Source: Gammaproteobacteria bacterium
GTDB lineage: Bacteria > Pseudomonadota > Gammaproteobacteria > Steroidobacterales > Steroidobacteraceae
Length of the DNA: 64,000 bases
NCBI GenBank assembly: GCA_003164785.1
Contig: PLUE01000022.1
Location: 237,860-301,859, forward strand
Reading direction: 5' to 3'
The translations under genes were made by a program, and so were the position numbers. The first letter of the stretch is position 1, and each line of letters begins with the position of its first letter. Positions 37,083-47,400 of this stretch are shown in pieces. Under the pieces are notes generated by a model. It saw only the letters and a list, made by a program, of their open reading frames with translations. It was not told where the DNA came from and did not search any database.

Positions 37083-38003
37083 ATGCCCGCGATAATTTCG
37101 ATCGCCAATCTGGCCAAATCGTACGCCTCGGGTGTCCATGCACTGAAACCGATCGATCTCGAGATCGAGAAGGGCGAGATTTTCGCCCTTCTCGGCCCGA
37201 ACGGCGCCGGCAAGACGACGCTCATCAACATCATCTGCGGCATCGTGACCGCGAGCAGCGGCTCCGTGACCGCCGATGGCCATGACATCGTGCGCGACTA
37301 CCGGGCGGCCCGCGCGAAGATCGGGCTCGTTCCCCAGGAACTGACCACCGACGCATTCGAAACCGTCTGGGCCACGATCACGTTCAGCCGGGGGTTGTTC
37401 GGCCGCCCCCCCAACCCCGCCTACCTCACCGGCTTGCTGCACGACTTGTCGCTGTCGGACAAGCGGGATGCCAAGATCATGACGCTGTCGGGAGGCATGA
37501 AGCGGCGCGTCATGATCGCCAAGGCCCTGTCGCACGAACCGGAAATCCTGTTCCTGGACGAGCCCACCGCCGGTGTCGACGTCGAACTGCGGCGCGACAT
37601 GTGGAATCTGGTGCGGCGTCTGCGCGAGGGCGGCGTCACCATCATCCTCACCACGCATTACATCGAGGAAGCCGAGGAGATGGCCGACCGGATCGGCGTC
37701 ATCAACAAGGGCGCCCTCGTGCTGGTCGAGGAAAAGAAGGCGCTGATGAGAAAGCTCGGCAAGCGCCAGGTCACGCTGCATCTGGCGAACCCGCTTAGGG
37801 CCATCCCCGCCGAATTTGCGCCATGGCGGCTGGAATTGAAATCCGCGGGCCGCGACCTGGTCTACACGGTCAACGGCGGCGAGAACATGGATATCGCCCG
37901 GCTGCTCGACCAGATGAGCAGATCCTCGGTGGCCATCACCGACCTGCAAACCCACCAGAGCTCGCTCGAGGACATCTTCGTCAGCCTGGTGAGCAACCGA
38001 TGA
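37083..38003 (+). CDS. ABC-2 type transporter ATP-binding protein
   Basis: The 306-residue ATPase has Walker [10 protein letters not shown] (residues 38-46), Q-loop region [20 protein letters not shown], signature LSGGMKRR, Walker [13 protein letters not shown] and the switch histidine in [17 protein letters not shown]-terminal extension of about 80 residues is typical of the DrrA/YadG exporter group. It pairs with the downstream permease to form an efflux or lipid/polysaccharide exporter; E. coli yadG-yadH is the nearest well-known pair by architecture. Confidence 0.93.
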   Translation: MPAIISIANLAKSYASGVHALKPIDLEIEKGEIFALLGPNGAGKTTLINIICGIVTASSGSVTADGHDIVRDYRAARAKIGLVPQELTTDAFETVWATITFSRGLFGRPPNPAYLTGLLHDLSLSDKRDAKIMTLSGGMKRRVMIAKALSHEPEILFLDEPTAGVDVELRRDMWNLVRRLREGGVTIILTTHYIEEAEEMADRIGVINKGALVLVEEKKALMRKLGKRQVTLHLANPLRAIPAEFAPWRLELKSAGRDLVYTVNGGENMDIARLLDQMSRSSVAITDLQTHQSSLEDIFVSLVSNR

Positions 38004-38037
38004 GCCGTGCCACTCCCGACCACCGCGCGCCGAGCCG

Positions 38038-38823
38038 GTGAACCGCCCCGCCATGCCCGCCTTCAACCGCCATGGCGTGTGGGCCATCTACCGATTCGAG
38101 ATGGCGCGCGCGCTGCGCACGCTGGTGCAAAGCCTCGTGACCCCGGTCATCACCACCTCGCTGTATTTTGTCGTGTTCGGCGCGGCGATCGGCTCGCGCA
38201 TGAATGCCGTGTCGGGCGTCGATTACGGCGCGTTCATCGTGCCGGGGCTCATCATGCTCGCGCTGTTCACCGAAAGCCTCTCGAACGCGTCGTACGGCAT
38301 ATTCTTTCCCAAGTTCATCGGCACCATTTACGAGCTCCTGTCGGCCCCGATCTCCTATGCTGAGATCGTCCTCGCCTACGTGGGGGCCGCCGCATCCAAG
38401 TCGATTTTCCTCTCCCTGGTCATCCTGGCCACGGCGTCGGCATTCGTGCACATCCACATTCTGCACCCCGTCTGGATGATCGCCTTCCTGGTGATGACCG
38501 CGGTCACCTTCAGTCTGTTCGGATTCATTCTGGGATTGTGGGCGAAGGGCTGGGAACAGCTGCAATTCATCCCGATGCTGGTGATCACGCCGCTCACGTT
38601 CCTGGGCGGCGCGTTCTATTCCATCGGCATGCTGCCGCCGGCCTGGCGCACCTTCAGCCTGTTCAATCCCATCGTGTATTTGATCAGCGGATTCCGCTGG
38701 TGCTTCTACGGCGTCGCCGACGTCAACGTCGCCGTGAGCTTCGGCATGACGCTCGGATTTTTCGCGCTGTGCCTGGCGGTGATCTCGTGGATCTTCAAGA
38801 CGGGCTACCGGATCAAGAACTGA
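38038..38823 (+). CDS. ABC-2 type transporter permease
   Basis: The roughly 261-residue protein has six hydrophobic segments. The ABC-2 blocks are [33 protein letters not shown], and the conserved late segment [20 protein letters not shown] followed by [19 protein letters not shown], as in YadH. It starts at GTG 38038 or ATG 38053 (MPAFNRHG), 34 or 49 bases after the ATPase stop. The substrate is unknown. Confidence 0.92.
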   Translation: MNRPAMPAFNRHGVWAIYRFEMARALRTLVQSLVTPVITTSLYFVVFGAAIGSRMNAVSGVDYGAFIVPGLIMLALFTESLSNASYGIFFPKFIGTIYELLSAPISYAEIVLAYVGAAASKSIFLSLVILATASAFVHIHILHPVWMIAFLVMTAVTFSLFGFILGLWAKGWEQLQFIPMLVITPLTFLGGAFYSIGMLPPAWRTFSLFNPIVYLISGFRWCFYGVADVNVAVSFGMTLGFFALCLAVISWIFKTGYRIKN

Positions 38824-38921
38824 CGGCGGGCGCCATGACAAGCCGGTGCCATGAAAAAAGGGTGACAGCGAAAAATTCGCCGCCACCCCAGAGTCACCAC
38901 TTTACAAACGATTGCTAAACG

Positions 38922-41534
38922 CTAGAACTTGTACACCGCCTTGACGTAGTAAAAGCCTCCGTTGATGCCGAATGGCGAGAAGATCGGATATTGCGTGACC
39001 GCGGCGTTGTCCCCTGCAGCGATTTCATGTTGCAAAATGCTGCTGTTGAGCCGACCCGGAAAACGATTCAGCAAGTTCTGCGCGCCGACCGCCAAATTGA
39101 GATGCTCCGTGAACTGGAAACCGACATCCAAATTCGTGATGGGTGTGATGCCGATCGAGTCCTTGAAGTACTCGAAGTTGCCGGTCGGGTTGTCGCCGTC
39201 GTCGTTCTCGAAATCCGACGTCGGACCGTAGATCTTCTCCACGAGATTGACCGTCAACTTGTCGAGCTGCAGCAACGCGCCGAAGTTCACCACGTACTTG
39301 GGACTGGCGGTGGTCAGTTCCGAATAGGCGGTTTGGTCATACAGCACGGCTCCCGTCAATGACGCCGGCGTCGCCGCGTACTTCGTGATCGATGTCGTGT
39401 TCACGTTGGCGCTGACCGACCAGGTGATCTTGCCGAAGTTGTAGTCGTACGGAAAGTTGAACACCAGGTCAGCCCCGTCCGTGCGCGTATCGATGCCGTT
39501 GGCAAACACATTGATGCCGTATGAACCGCAAACGATGGATGCGCTTGGGCCTGGCGGACAGGTGCCTAGAATCGCCGGATCGATGACATCTGTGCCGTGC
39601 GCATAAGCGGCGATGGCCGCGCCGACGCCCGCGTAAGCGCCCGTCGGTACGCCATTGATCTGGCCCGCGACGTTGCCGCTGCCGACGATCCGATTCGTGA
39701 TCCCGATCTGATAAAGGTCCAGAGTCGCGCTCAGGTGCTCGTACGGCCGCCACACGAAGCCCAAGCTGTAATCGATCGACTTTTCGGGCTGCAGGCCGTT
39801 GCCGAGTCCCAGCAGCTTTCCTGCATCCGAATTGGGCGGCAACTGAACATACGCCGTGAGCGGCCCGACATTCGTCGAGGAGTAGTACTCTTCGGCCAGG
39901 GTGGGCGCGCGGAAGCCGTTGTTGACCGCGCCTCGTATCGCGAACTCGGGCGTAAAGTCATAGCGCGCGCTGAGCTTGCCGATGGTGGTGCTGCCAAAGT
40001 CGCTGTAATGCTCGAACCGAACCGCCGCATCCAGTTGCAAGGCATCGACGGGTTTGACCGCAAAATCGAGGTAACCCGCATCGTTCTTGCGCGAATGGGA
40101 GCCGGCATCGAGCGGCGTGAAGCCTGGATACGATGACGCGCCGCCGTCTTCATAGGAAATCAGTGGTCCTGCGCCGATCGAGTAAGTGTCACGGCGATGC
40201 TCGAAGCCGAAGGCGACGTTCAGCGGACCGGCAAGACCGACATCGAACGGGTGCCGGAAATCCAACGTGCTGGTCCATTGCGTCGCTTGCAGGGAACCGT
40301 CGTAGATATTGCTGAGCATGCCCGCGGCCGCACTGCCGGTATCGCCGTACAGACCGGTATTGACGGTATCCAGTGTATATAACTCATCGTGATCTCCGCC
40401 GAACCCCGTCGCCAAGTCCCAGTCCCAACCAAGGATCGTTCCTTTGACGCCGGCGGTGAATTGATAGTCGTCCTCGTAATTCGCCTCTTGGGGATTGAAG
40501 CCATTGGGCTGCGCATAGGTCGTTACGCCGCCGGCGGTGTAGGCGACCTTGTCCGGCATGCGATAGTTCTCATACGACGCCGCGTCCTTATGACCATAGG
40601 TGGCGACCAAGTACAGTTCCGTGCCTCCGTCGAAGTCCCAGCCGGCATTGACGGCCGCGAGCTTTTGCTGAACCGCCGCATCTCCGGAGATGCGGTTCAG
40701 ATTCGGGTAGCCGCCGACATTTGCCGCGTTCGTATCCGGATATCCGGCTGCAGCCAGATTGGACGAGTACAGGCGCGGGTCCTCCTCGCCCACGTTGCTG
40801 TGGCCATGATTGCGGAAATCACCCGTGAGGTTGAAGTATCCGCCCTCGGTGGGTTCCAAGCCCAGGTTGGCGCTGACATCCTCGGTCTTGCCGCCGCCGT
40901 TGTTCCCGTACTGACCATAGAGCCCGGACACCGTGCCGCCCGACGAGTTCTTCTTCAGAATGATGTTGATCACACCCGCGATGGCGTCGCTGCCGTACTG
41001 CGCCGCCGCGCCGTCGGTCAGTACCTCGACGTGGTCGATGGCATCGAGCGGAATGAAGTTGAGGTCGACCCCGGCACCGCCCTGGAAGGGCGAGCCCGCA
41101 TCGATTGCGACGTTCGCCGTGGTATGGCGCCGCTTGCCGTTGACCAGCACCAGCACGTCGTTCGGGCTCACGCCGCGCAGACGTGCCTGCAGCGTCTGGC
41201 CGGACATGTCGAAACCGAAGGCTTGCATCTGCAAGGAAGGGACAACTTGCGCGAGGGCCGACATGAGATCGGGCGCTCCGGTTGCTTTCAAGGACGCGGC
41301 GGAGACAACTTGAATGGGGGTCGCGCTATCCAGCGCTCTGACTCCAACCTCGCGCGTTCCGGTCACGATGACTTCGTCGATGCCTCCCGCATCCGCGGTG
41401 GGGACCGCCTGCGCATCTGACGCGGCGGTATCGGCCATGGCAGATGCGAGAGGCAGCAACATCGCGCTGCTACAAAGCATCGCAATCGCAAGTCGCAAGG
41501 TCACTGGCAGAGCTTTGTTGGAACTAGTAGGCAT
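38922..41534 (-). CDS. TonB-dependent outer-membrane receptor
   Basis: The 870-residue receptor has a signal peptide (LRLAIAMLCSSAMLLPLASA) and a TonB-box-like segment (IDEVIVTGTRE). The plug domain contains RLRGVSPNDVLVLVNGKRRH and LDAIDHVEVLTDGAAAQYGS, then AIAGVINIIL. A 22-strand-type barrel follows and ends in an aromatic residue (YYVKAVYKF). The barrel has the FRAPTLAEEYYSSTN motif. The ligand is unknown; receptors of this shape take up siderophores, vitamin B12, or plant- and steroid-derived compounds. It is divergent from a secreted alpha/beta hydrolase gene, which may act on the same substrate. Confidence 0.93.
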   Translation of the reverse strand: MPTSSNKALPVTLRLAIAMLCSSAMLLPLASAMADTAASDAQAVPTADAGGIDEVIVTGTREVGVRALDSATPIQVVSAASLKATGAPDLMSALAQVVPSLQMQAFGFDMSGQTLQARLRGVSPNDVLVLVNGKRRHTTANVAIDAGSPFQGGAGVDLNFIPLDAIDHVEVLTDGAAAQYGSDAIAGVINIILKKNSSGGTVSGLYGQYGNNGGGKTEDVSANLGLEPTEGGYFNLTGDFRNHGHSNVGEEDPRLYSSNLAAAGYPDTNAANVGGYPNLNRISGDAAVQQKLAAVNAGWDFDGGTELYLVATYGHKDAASYENYRMPDKVAYTAGGVTTYAQPNGFNPQEANYEDDYQFTAGVKGTILGWDWDLATGFGGDHDELYTLDTVNTGLYGDTGSAAAGMLSNIYDGSLQATQWTSTLDFRHPFDVGLAGPLNVAFGFEHRRDTYSIGAGPLISYEDGGASSYPGFTPLDAGSHSRKNDAGYLDFAVKPVDALQLDAAVRFEHYSDFGSTTIGKLSARYDFTPEFAIRGAVNNGFRAPTLAEEYYSSTNVGPLTAYVQLPPNSDAGKLLGLGNGLQPEKSIDYSLGFVWRPYEHLSATLDLYQIGITNRIVGSGNVAGQINGVPTGAYAGVGAAIAAYAHGTDVIDPAILGTCPPGPSASIVCGSYGINVFANGIDTRTDGADLVFNFPYDYNFGKITWSVSANVNTTSITKYAATPASLTGAVLYDQTAYSELTTASPKYVVNFGALLQLDKLTVNLVEKIYGPTSDFENDDGDNPTGNFEYFKDSIGITPITNLDVGFQFTEHLNLAVGAQNLLNRFPGRLNSSILQHEIAAGDNAAVTQYPIFSPFGINGGFYYVKAVYKF

Positions 41535-41950
41535 ATGATCTCCCTGTTTGAATACGATTCAGCGCCGCCCCGGATCCGCCGCACCGCCCTTCGACCAATG
41601 CGTCGCGACGGCACATCCCTGCTGGCAGCAGCAATCAAGATTGCAAATTGCAGGCCAGCCGCGACATTGCGCCCGAGATGAGGAATCGCACAAGCAACAA
41701 AAAATTATTACCTAATAATAATCAACAGGTTATGAGTTGCATCTTCGTCCAAGATGGCGGCAGATTTGTTGTTATTGCGCAACAAAAGGGCAAAAAGACG
41801 CCGATTCAGAGCAAGAACGGTGCGCAATACCGCGGTCGCTGCCCCACAAATGCGCACCAGCACACGGTGTCCAGCCACGTGCCACCAAGATGTTGTAGGG
41901 ATCGCATTGTTTTGGTGAACTTCGAAGTTGATGCACGTAAACTTTGCGTG
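41535..41950. other. Divergent regulatory region between receptor and hydrolase genes
   Basis: This 416-base gap holds no supported gene, although an open frame runs through it ahead of the hydrolase. The stretch at 41690-41790 is clearly AT-rich, with TAATAATAATCAA and an imperfect dyad TTTGTTG-N8-CAACAAA near 41766-41788. A perfect 12-base palindrome AACTTCGAAGTT lies at 41918-41929, about 20 bases before the hydrolase ATG. Both genes may be controlled from here. Confidence 0.5.
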
Positions 41951-42922
41951 ATGCAAAAATATAGTACGGAACTTGGAACAATCCTCTGCAGCCTGATTCT
42001 GTCCGCCGCGATGCCATATCCGGGACATGCGGCGCCCGACGAGTCGTCGCCCGCTCACCCAGCCGCCCCACCGCCGCCGAAGATCGATCTCGACGCCTTC
42101 GATGCCCGGAAGAAGACCCTGCCGCTCCCCGATGGCGAGACCCTGGCCTACATCGACATGGGCAACCCCAAGGGCTTTCCGGTCGTCTTGATTCATGGCT
42201 ATACCGACAACGCGCGCGACTGGGTTCCCCTGCTGCCGTACCTGTCGACGAGCTTTCGCTTGATCCTGGTCGACATCCGCGGCCACGGACAGTCGAGCAA
42301 ACCCGAGTGCTGCTACAGCCGCCTGGACTTCGCCTATGACATCAAGCTGCTGCTCGACGCGCTCAAGGTGGACAAGGCCGACATCGTCGGCCACTCGCTC
42401 GGCAGCATCATCGCCCAGACCTTTGCGGAGTATTGGCCCGAGCGCACGTCACACGTGGTGCTCATCGCCTCGACCGGCGGCCAGCCCCCCGGCGCGCCGA
42501 AGAAGGCTCCGGAATTCGACTTCGCCGCGCAGATTCGCCAGCTCAAGGAACCCATCGATCCGGACTCGCCCTTCATGATTGCCTGGTGGGATTCGCCCAC
42601 ACCGGTCGATCCCGATTTCATCCGCCGTCAGCGCAAGGACGCCGCCGGCATTCCGCTGCGGGTCTGGCTCGCGGTTCTCGATCAAGGACTCTCGTCCGAC
42701 ACGGGGTATATGGACCTGCAGCGCACGCTGCCGCGCTTGACCGCGCCGACGCTTCTCATCTGGGGAAGCAAGGATCCCATCATGGAAGCGCCGGTGCGCC
42801 ACAGCTTGATGAAGGGATTGCCCAAGGCGAAGGTCAAGATCTTCCCGGGACTGGGCCACAATCCGTTCTGGGAAGATCCGCAGGGCGTCGCCGATGTGGT
42901 GAACGCCTTCCTCGCGAGCTAG
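41951..42922 (+). CDS. Secreted alpha/beta hydrolase
   Basis: The 323-residue protein has a signal peptide (ILCSLILSAAMPYPGHAAP) followed by an alpha/beta-hydrolase fold. The oxyanion HG motif is VLIHGYTDNARDW (His82-Gly83), the nucleophile elbow GHSLGS carries Ser149, and the acid and base follow in LIWGSKDPIME and GLGHNPFWE. Esterase, lipase or haloperoxidase-like activity is possible; the substrate is unknown. I chose ATG 41951 because it begins the signal peptide; the open frame extends upstream without similarity. It is divergent from a TonB receptor. Confidence 0.9.
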   Translation: MQKYSTELGTILCSLILSAAMPYPGHAAPDESSPAHPAAPPPPKIDLDAFDARKKTLPLPDGETLAYIDMGNPKGFPVVLIHGYTDNARDWVPLLPYLSTSFRLILVDIRGHGQSSKPECCYSRLDFAYDIKLLLDALKVDKADIVGHSLGSIIAQTFAEYWPERTSHVVLIASTGGQPPGAPKKAPEFDFAAQIRQLKEPIDPDSPFMIAWWDSPTPVDPDFIRRQRKDAAGIPLRVWLAVLDQGLSSDTGYMDLQRTLPRLTAPTLLIWGSKDPIMEAPVRHSLMKGLPKAKVKIFPGLGHNPFWEDPQGVADVVNAFLAS

Positions 42923-42932
42923 CCGGCGAGCG

Positions 42933-44354
42933 CTAGCGGGCGGGGTCGAGACCGACGTCGGCGGCGAACGCCCGACGTCGGTCCGCGTCGAGATCCAGCG
43001 AGCGGCAGGCCCAGATGTACACGAGCGCCGACACCGGCAGACCGACCAGCATGGCGATATCCGCTCCGCCGAGCGCGGCCGCGACCGGCCCGGTATACAG
43101 GCCGGTGCTGAAGAACGGGATCATCACCACGAAGCCGACGCCGTACGCCAGCAGCCCGCGCCAATTCCAGCGGCCATACATGCCATGGGGATTGAAGATT
43201 TCACGGACCGAGTAATGGCCCTTGCGAACCAGGTAGAAATCCACCAGGTTGATGGCGGTCCATGGCGTGAACAGGTACAACAGCACCGCGAGAAACTCAC
43301 CGAACTTGGCGACGAAGTCATCGGACGATGCCAGCGCGATGCCGATGGCCGCCACCATGGAGACGGCCAGCGTCACGACCCGCTTCGCCAGCGTCGGACG
43401 GCTGGGTTTCAACGAATCCATCACGCTCAGCAACGTGAGCGATGCGCCGTAGAAGTTCAGCGAAGTGATCGTCAGCAGCCCGAGCAGCGAGCACAGCAGC
43501 AGTGGCTTGCCGAAACCCGGCAGCACCGAATCGGCCGCCGTGCGCAAGGCCGTGGCCACCTCCAGCGTCGGATAGAGAGCGGCCGCCAGCGTACCCACCA
43601 GCATGGTCCAGGCGCCGCCGATGAAGCCGCCCAGGTAGGTCCACCAGAATGAGGCGCTCACACCGACATCGCGCGGCAGGTAGCGGGAGTAATCGGAGAC
43701 GTAGATCGACCACGCGATTTGATAGGAGGCGGCCGCGAAGAATTGCGCCAGGAACGGCACGCCGCGAAAATCCTTAAGATCGAGCTGCCCCGCGGGCAGA
43801 TGCAACTTGGTGAGGACCGCGACGGTGAAAACCAACAATGCCGCGATGAGCACATACGCGATCCAGCGTTGCGCCAGATGGATCAGATCGTAGCCGATCA
43901 CGGCCAGCGAGACCGCGAGCAGCGCGAACACCACCATGGTCGCGCGCGGTTCCGCGCCGTACAAATGATGCATCGTTTGCGCGGCCAGGATCTGGTTGAA
44001 CGCGTTGAATCCGATGTAGGCCAGGAGCGCCACGCCCCACACCAACAAGGCGCCCACATAGCCGAACTGGGGCCGCGACTGGATCATCTGCGGCAGACCC
44101 AGTTGCGGACCCTGGGTGGAATGGAACGCCATGAAAAACGTGCCGAACGCGGAGCCGAGGACCACGGCGATTCCCATCCAGATCAGATTTCCGCCGAGCG
44201 CGACGCCCACGACGCCCGTCGCGACCGTCGCCAGATGAGCATCGCCCGAGAACCAGACCGGCCACAGATGCCACACCTTGCCATGCCGTTCGGCGATGGG
44301 CACGTAGTCGATGGAACGTTTCTCGATCAATCGCTCGCCGAAGTTTGATTCCAT
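42933..44354 (-). CDS. NCS1 family permease (purine/cytosine permease-like)
   Basis: The 473-residue protein has about 12 membrane segments and the NCS1 blocks. The N-terminal one is HLWPVWFSGDAHLATVATGV. The other is AASYQIAWSIYVSDYSRYLP, where the conserved SDY motif occurs. The C-terminal TPWTAINLVDFYLVRKGHYS segment is also typical. Members import cytosine, purines, allantoin, hydantoins or thiamine precursors; the substrate is not evident. It is convergent with the hydrolase gene and lies after tamB. Confidence 0.87.
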   Translation of the reverse strand: MESNFGERLIEKRSIDYVPIAERHGKVWHLWPVWFSGDAHLATVATGVVGVALGGNLIWMGIAVVLGSAFGTFFMAFHSTQGPQLGLPQMIQSRPQFGYVGALLVWGVALLAYIGFNAFNQILAAQTMHHLYGAEPRATMVVFALLAVSLAVIGYDLIHLAQRWIAYVLIAALLVFTVAVLTKLHLPAGQLDLKDFRGVPFLAQFFAAASYQIAWSIYVSDYSRYLPRDVGVSASFWWTYLGGFIGGAWTMLVGTLAAALYPTLEVATALRTAADSVLPGFGKPLLLCSLLGLLTITSLNFYGASLTLLSVMDSLKPSRPTLAKRVVTLAVSMVAAIGIALASSDDFVAKFGEFLAVLLYLFTPWTAINLVDFYLVRKGHYSVREIFNPHGMYGRWNWRGLLAYGVGFVVMIPFFSTGLYTGPVAAALGGADIAMLVGLPVSALVYIWACRSLDLDADRRRAFAADVGLDPAR

Positions 44355-44420
44355 CGAGATGCTCGCCGTGATGCAGGGCCGAAAATACTAACACCCGCTC
44401 GCCGCACTCGCGCGCCGGAT

Positions 44421-47400
44421 TCAATACTCGAACTGATAGGAAAGCCCGACGCTGCTTCCCGGGTCGTTGTCCGGCGTCGTGCCCTGGGTGATCGCGCTGC
44501 CATTGCCAAGGCGTGTCTGCATTTTCAAGTGTTTGGTCAGATCCACGTCCACCTGCACCTGCGACGTTCCCGTCGTGCTCTGTTTGGCCTCCACGTAGAC
44601 GCGTTTCGACACGTAGCGGCCGGCCTGTACCGCATATCCGGAGTTTGTCGCGCCGGCCGCGGTGCTCGCCGTGTTGGCGCCGACGCTCAGCCGGTCGAGG
44701 CCCAAGGTTTTTTGCAGTTTCGCGAGCGGGCTGGGACCGCCGCCGCCCACTCCGCTCAACGTGGCGAGGGCGACGCCGATCTCCGCAGCCTGCGCGGCCG
44801 TCAGCTGCGCCGGGGGCACGCCGAACAGCAGCAGCGACATGATCTGATCCTGCGGCAGCGGGGGCGTGCTGCTGAACTCGAATTTCGGCGCGTCCGCGAA
44901 GCCGGTGATGCGCAGGGTGGCGGTGGTTTCCGAGACCGTGGTGTGCGCCGTGAAATCCAGGGTGGGGTCGATCTTCTTGTGCAGGCCGGCACCGTCGAAG
45001 CTGATCTTGCTGCCCTGATCGAAGGTCAGTTTGTTGCCCGACATCGAGAAGCTGCCGCGCAGCAGATCCAGACCCCCGCTCGCCACGGGCGCCTCGGTGG
45101 TGCCGCTCAATTTGATCGTGCCGCCCATCTCCGCATCCAAACCACGTCCTTGCACGACGATTTGCCGAGGCGCCTCGATGGTCAGGTCGATGCCGACGAC
45201 GAGCTGCGTCTGCGCGGTGGCCGTCGCGCCCTTGCCGCGACGACGCACGTCGAGCACCGCGACGTCCGGCGGGAGCGAGTTCGGAATCCCGATGCTGGCA
45301 CGATTCACATGCACCTTGCCCGACACATCGATGCGTTTGCGCAGCGTGCCGCCGACGTGCACGTCCGCATCCAGATTGGCGGTGACGATATTGCTCGCGA
45401 TGGGCTGGGCGTTCCTGGCGGTGACGTTCAGATCCACCGGCAACCCGGGCTGCAGCACGCCCAGCGACCCCGTCATGCCGATGGAACCGGGCGCCGCGGT
45501 CGCCTTGAAACTCTTGATCTGCAAGGTACCTTCGCGTCCGATGATGTCCGCGGTGATGTCCGTCAGATTCACGCCTCGACCGTAATCCCGCAGGCTGCCT
45601 TGAGCCAGCGTGACGCCGCCGCCCACCACGGGCGCGGCCGAACTGCCCGTCACCGTTGCATCGGCGGTCAGTTCGCCCGTTGCGTGCAGGCCGCGGGCCT
45701 CGAGAAACGGATTGGCCATGGTGACGTCGAGCTTGCCGCCGATCTTGACGGCCAGCGCCCCGTTGGCGTCGAGCGGCACGTTACCGGCGGCGGTCATCTC
45801 CGACGCACTGCCCGCGCTCAGCGTGGCGTTCAACGCGGCCGTGTCGTTGGCGAGCTGCGCGCGCGCATGCAGCTCCAGCGGGGGCAGTCCCGTCGCCGCA
45901 TCGTGCGCGAAACGGATGTTGCTGGCGTCGACTTTCACGCTTCCCGTCGGGCTGGTGGGGCTGCCGCGCAGATGAGCGTGCCCTTCGACCAATCCGCTCG
46001 CGAGCAGTCCCGGCGCGAACACATTGACCAATCCAGGTTTCACCTGCAGCACCGACACCTGCAGGTCGAGCGCCGGGCTGACCTGTCCCTTCAGCTCGAC
46101 CACCGCGTCCTGCGCGCCGATCTTCAAGTCATCGATGGACAGGCCGCCGGCGAACGACACCTTGGCGGGACTCAGCAGGCGCACCGTCTGGTCCCGATAC
46201 ACGACCGAGACGCTCGCGAGCCGCAGCTCACGCTTGTCGATGTTCAGTTCCGCGGCCGATGCCACGCTGGCGGGAAAGCCGTACAGATCGGGCAGGTTCG
46301 AGGTGAGCTTGATCGCGACGGCGGTGGACACGCCGAGAGCCTCCACATGCACGTTCCCGGCAAACTGTCCGAACACCAGATCCGTGCCATCCAGGCGCAG
46401 CTGCGCCTGGCTGTGACCCTGCATCGGCACGAACTTGACGCTGCCTTCGGCGCTCCCCGCCACCGTCGTGCCGAGCAGCCGATCGAGATCGCCGAGTTGC
46501 CCGATCCGCAGATTCAGCTGACCGTGACTTCGCGTGAGTTCCGCGTCCGCGGTCATATCGCCGTCGATGTGCGCGCTCTTCCATTGCCCTTGGCGAACGA
46601 GCACCCGGTAGGCCTTCCCGCCTGCTCGGTCCAGGGCCGCATCGAGCGTGAGCGGAGCCCCGTCGAGCATGCCGCGGGCCTGCAGGGACAGGTTGGGCGT
46701 GGTGGGCAGGCCGCGCGCACGCAGCGAAGCCGTGACGAGGCCGGACGGTGAGCCCCGTACCGAGACATGAGACGTCAGGTCGGCATCGGCGTTAAGCGAA
46801 TTCACGGGCCCGCTCAATTTGCCCGACAATTTCGCATCGCCGGCGACGTCGCTCGAGAGCGCGGCGAGGTCGGCCAATTCGACCTGCCATTGAGCTTGGA
46901 GGTCCTTGACGAAGGGCGCCAACGGATTTTCCCCGGTCGCAGGCTTGGCGCGGGGCGACGCCGGCGGCGTCCGCGTTGCACTGCCGTTCGCCGCCACGGT
47001 GATGCCGCGGGCGGCGATCCTGACGTTGTCGACCTTGATCTTGTCGGCGGACAGCTCTCCCGACAGCTGCACGGCGATGTGCTTTCCCACGGCGCCCACC
47101 CAACCCGCTTTCCCACCGGACACACCGATGCTGGCGTCCGAGGTGATCGCATCCCCGCTCGGACGATGCGTCAGGCGCGCATCGAGCACCGCGTCGCCGA
47201 GAACATCCTGACCGGTGAACGCGGCGAACGGCGCCAGATTCGGCAGCTTGAGCTGGACCGACGTCATCATCTGGCCATCCTTGTCGGCGGCCGTCTGTGT
47301 CGAGGCACGCAACGAGAACAATCGATGGACCGCGTTCAGTTCGAGCGGCCGGGCGGGAGCATCGAGTTGCATCGACGCGTCGAGCTGCAATGGATCGCCA

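Noticed and set aside
41648..41950. N-terminal extension of the hydrolase frame by about 100 codons
   Set aside because: The extension has no similarity and sits in the AT-rich regulatory gap, whereas a clear signal peptide starts at 41951.
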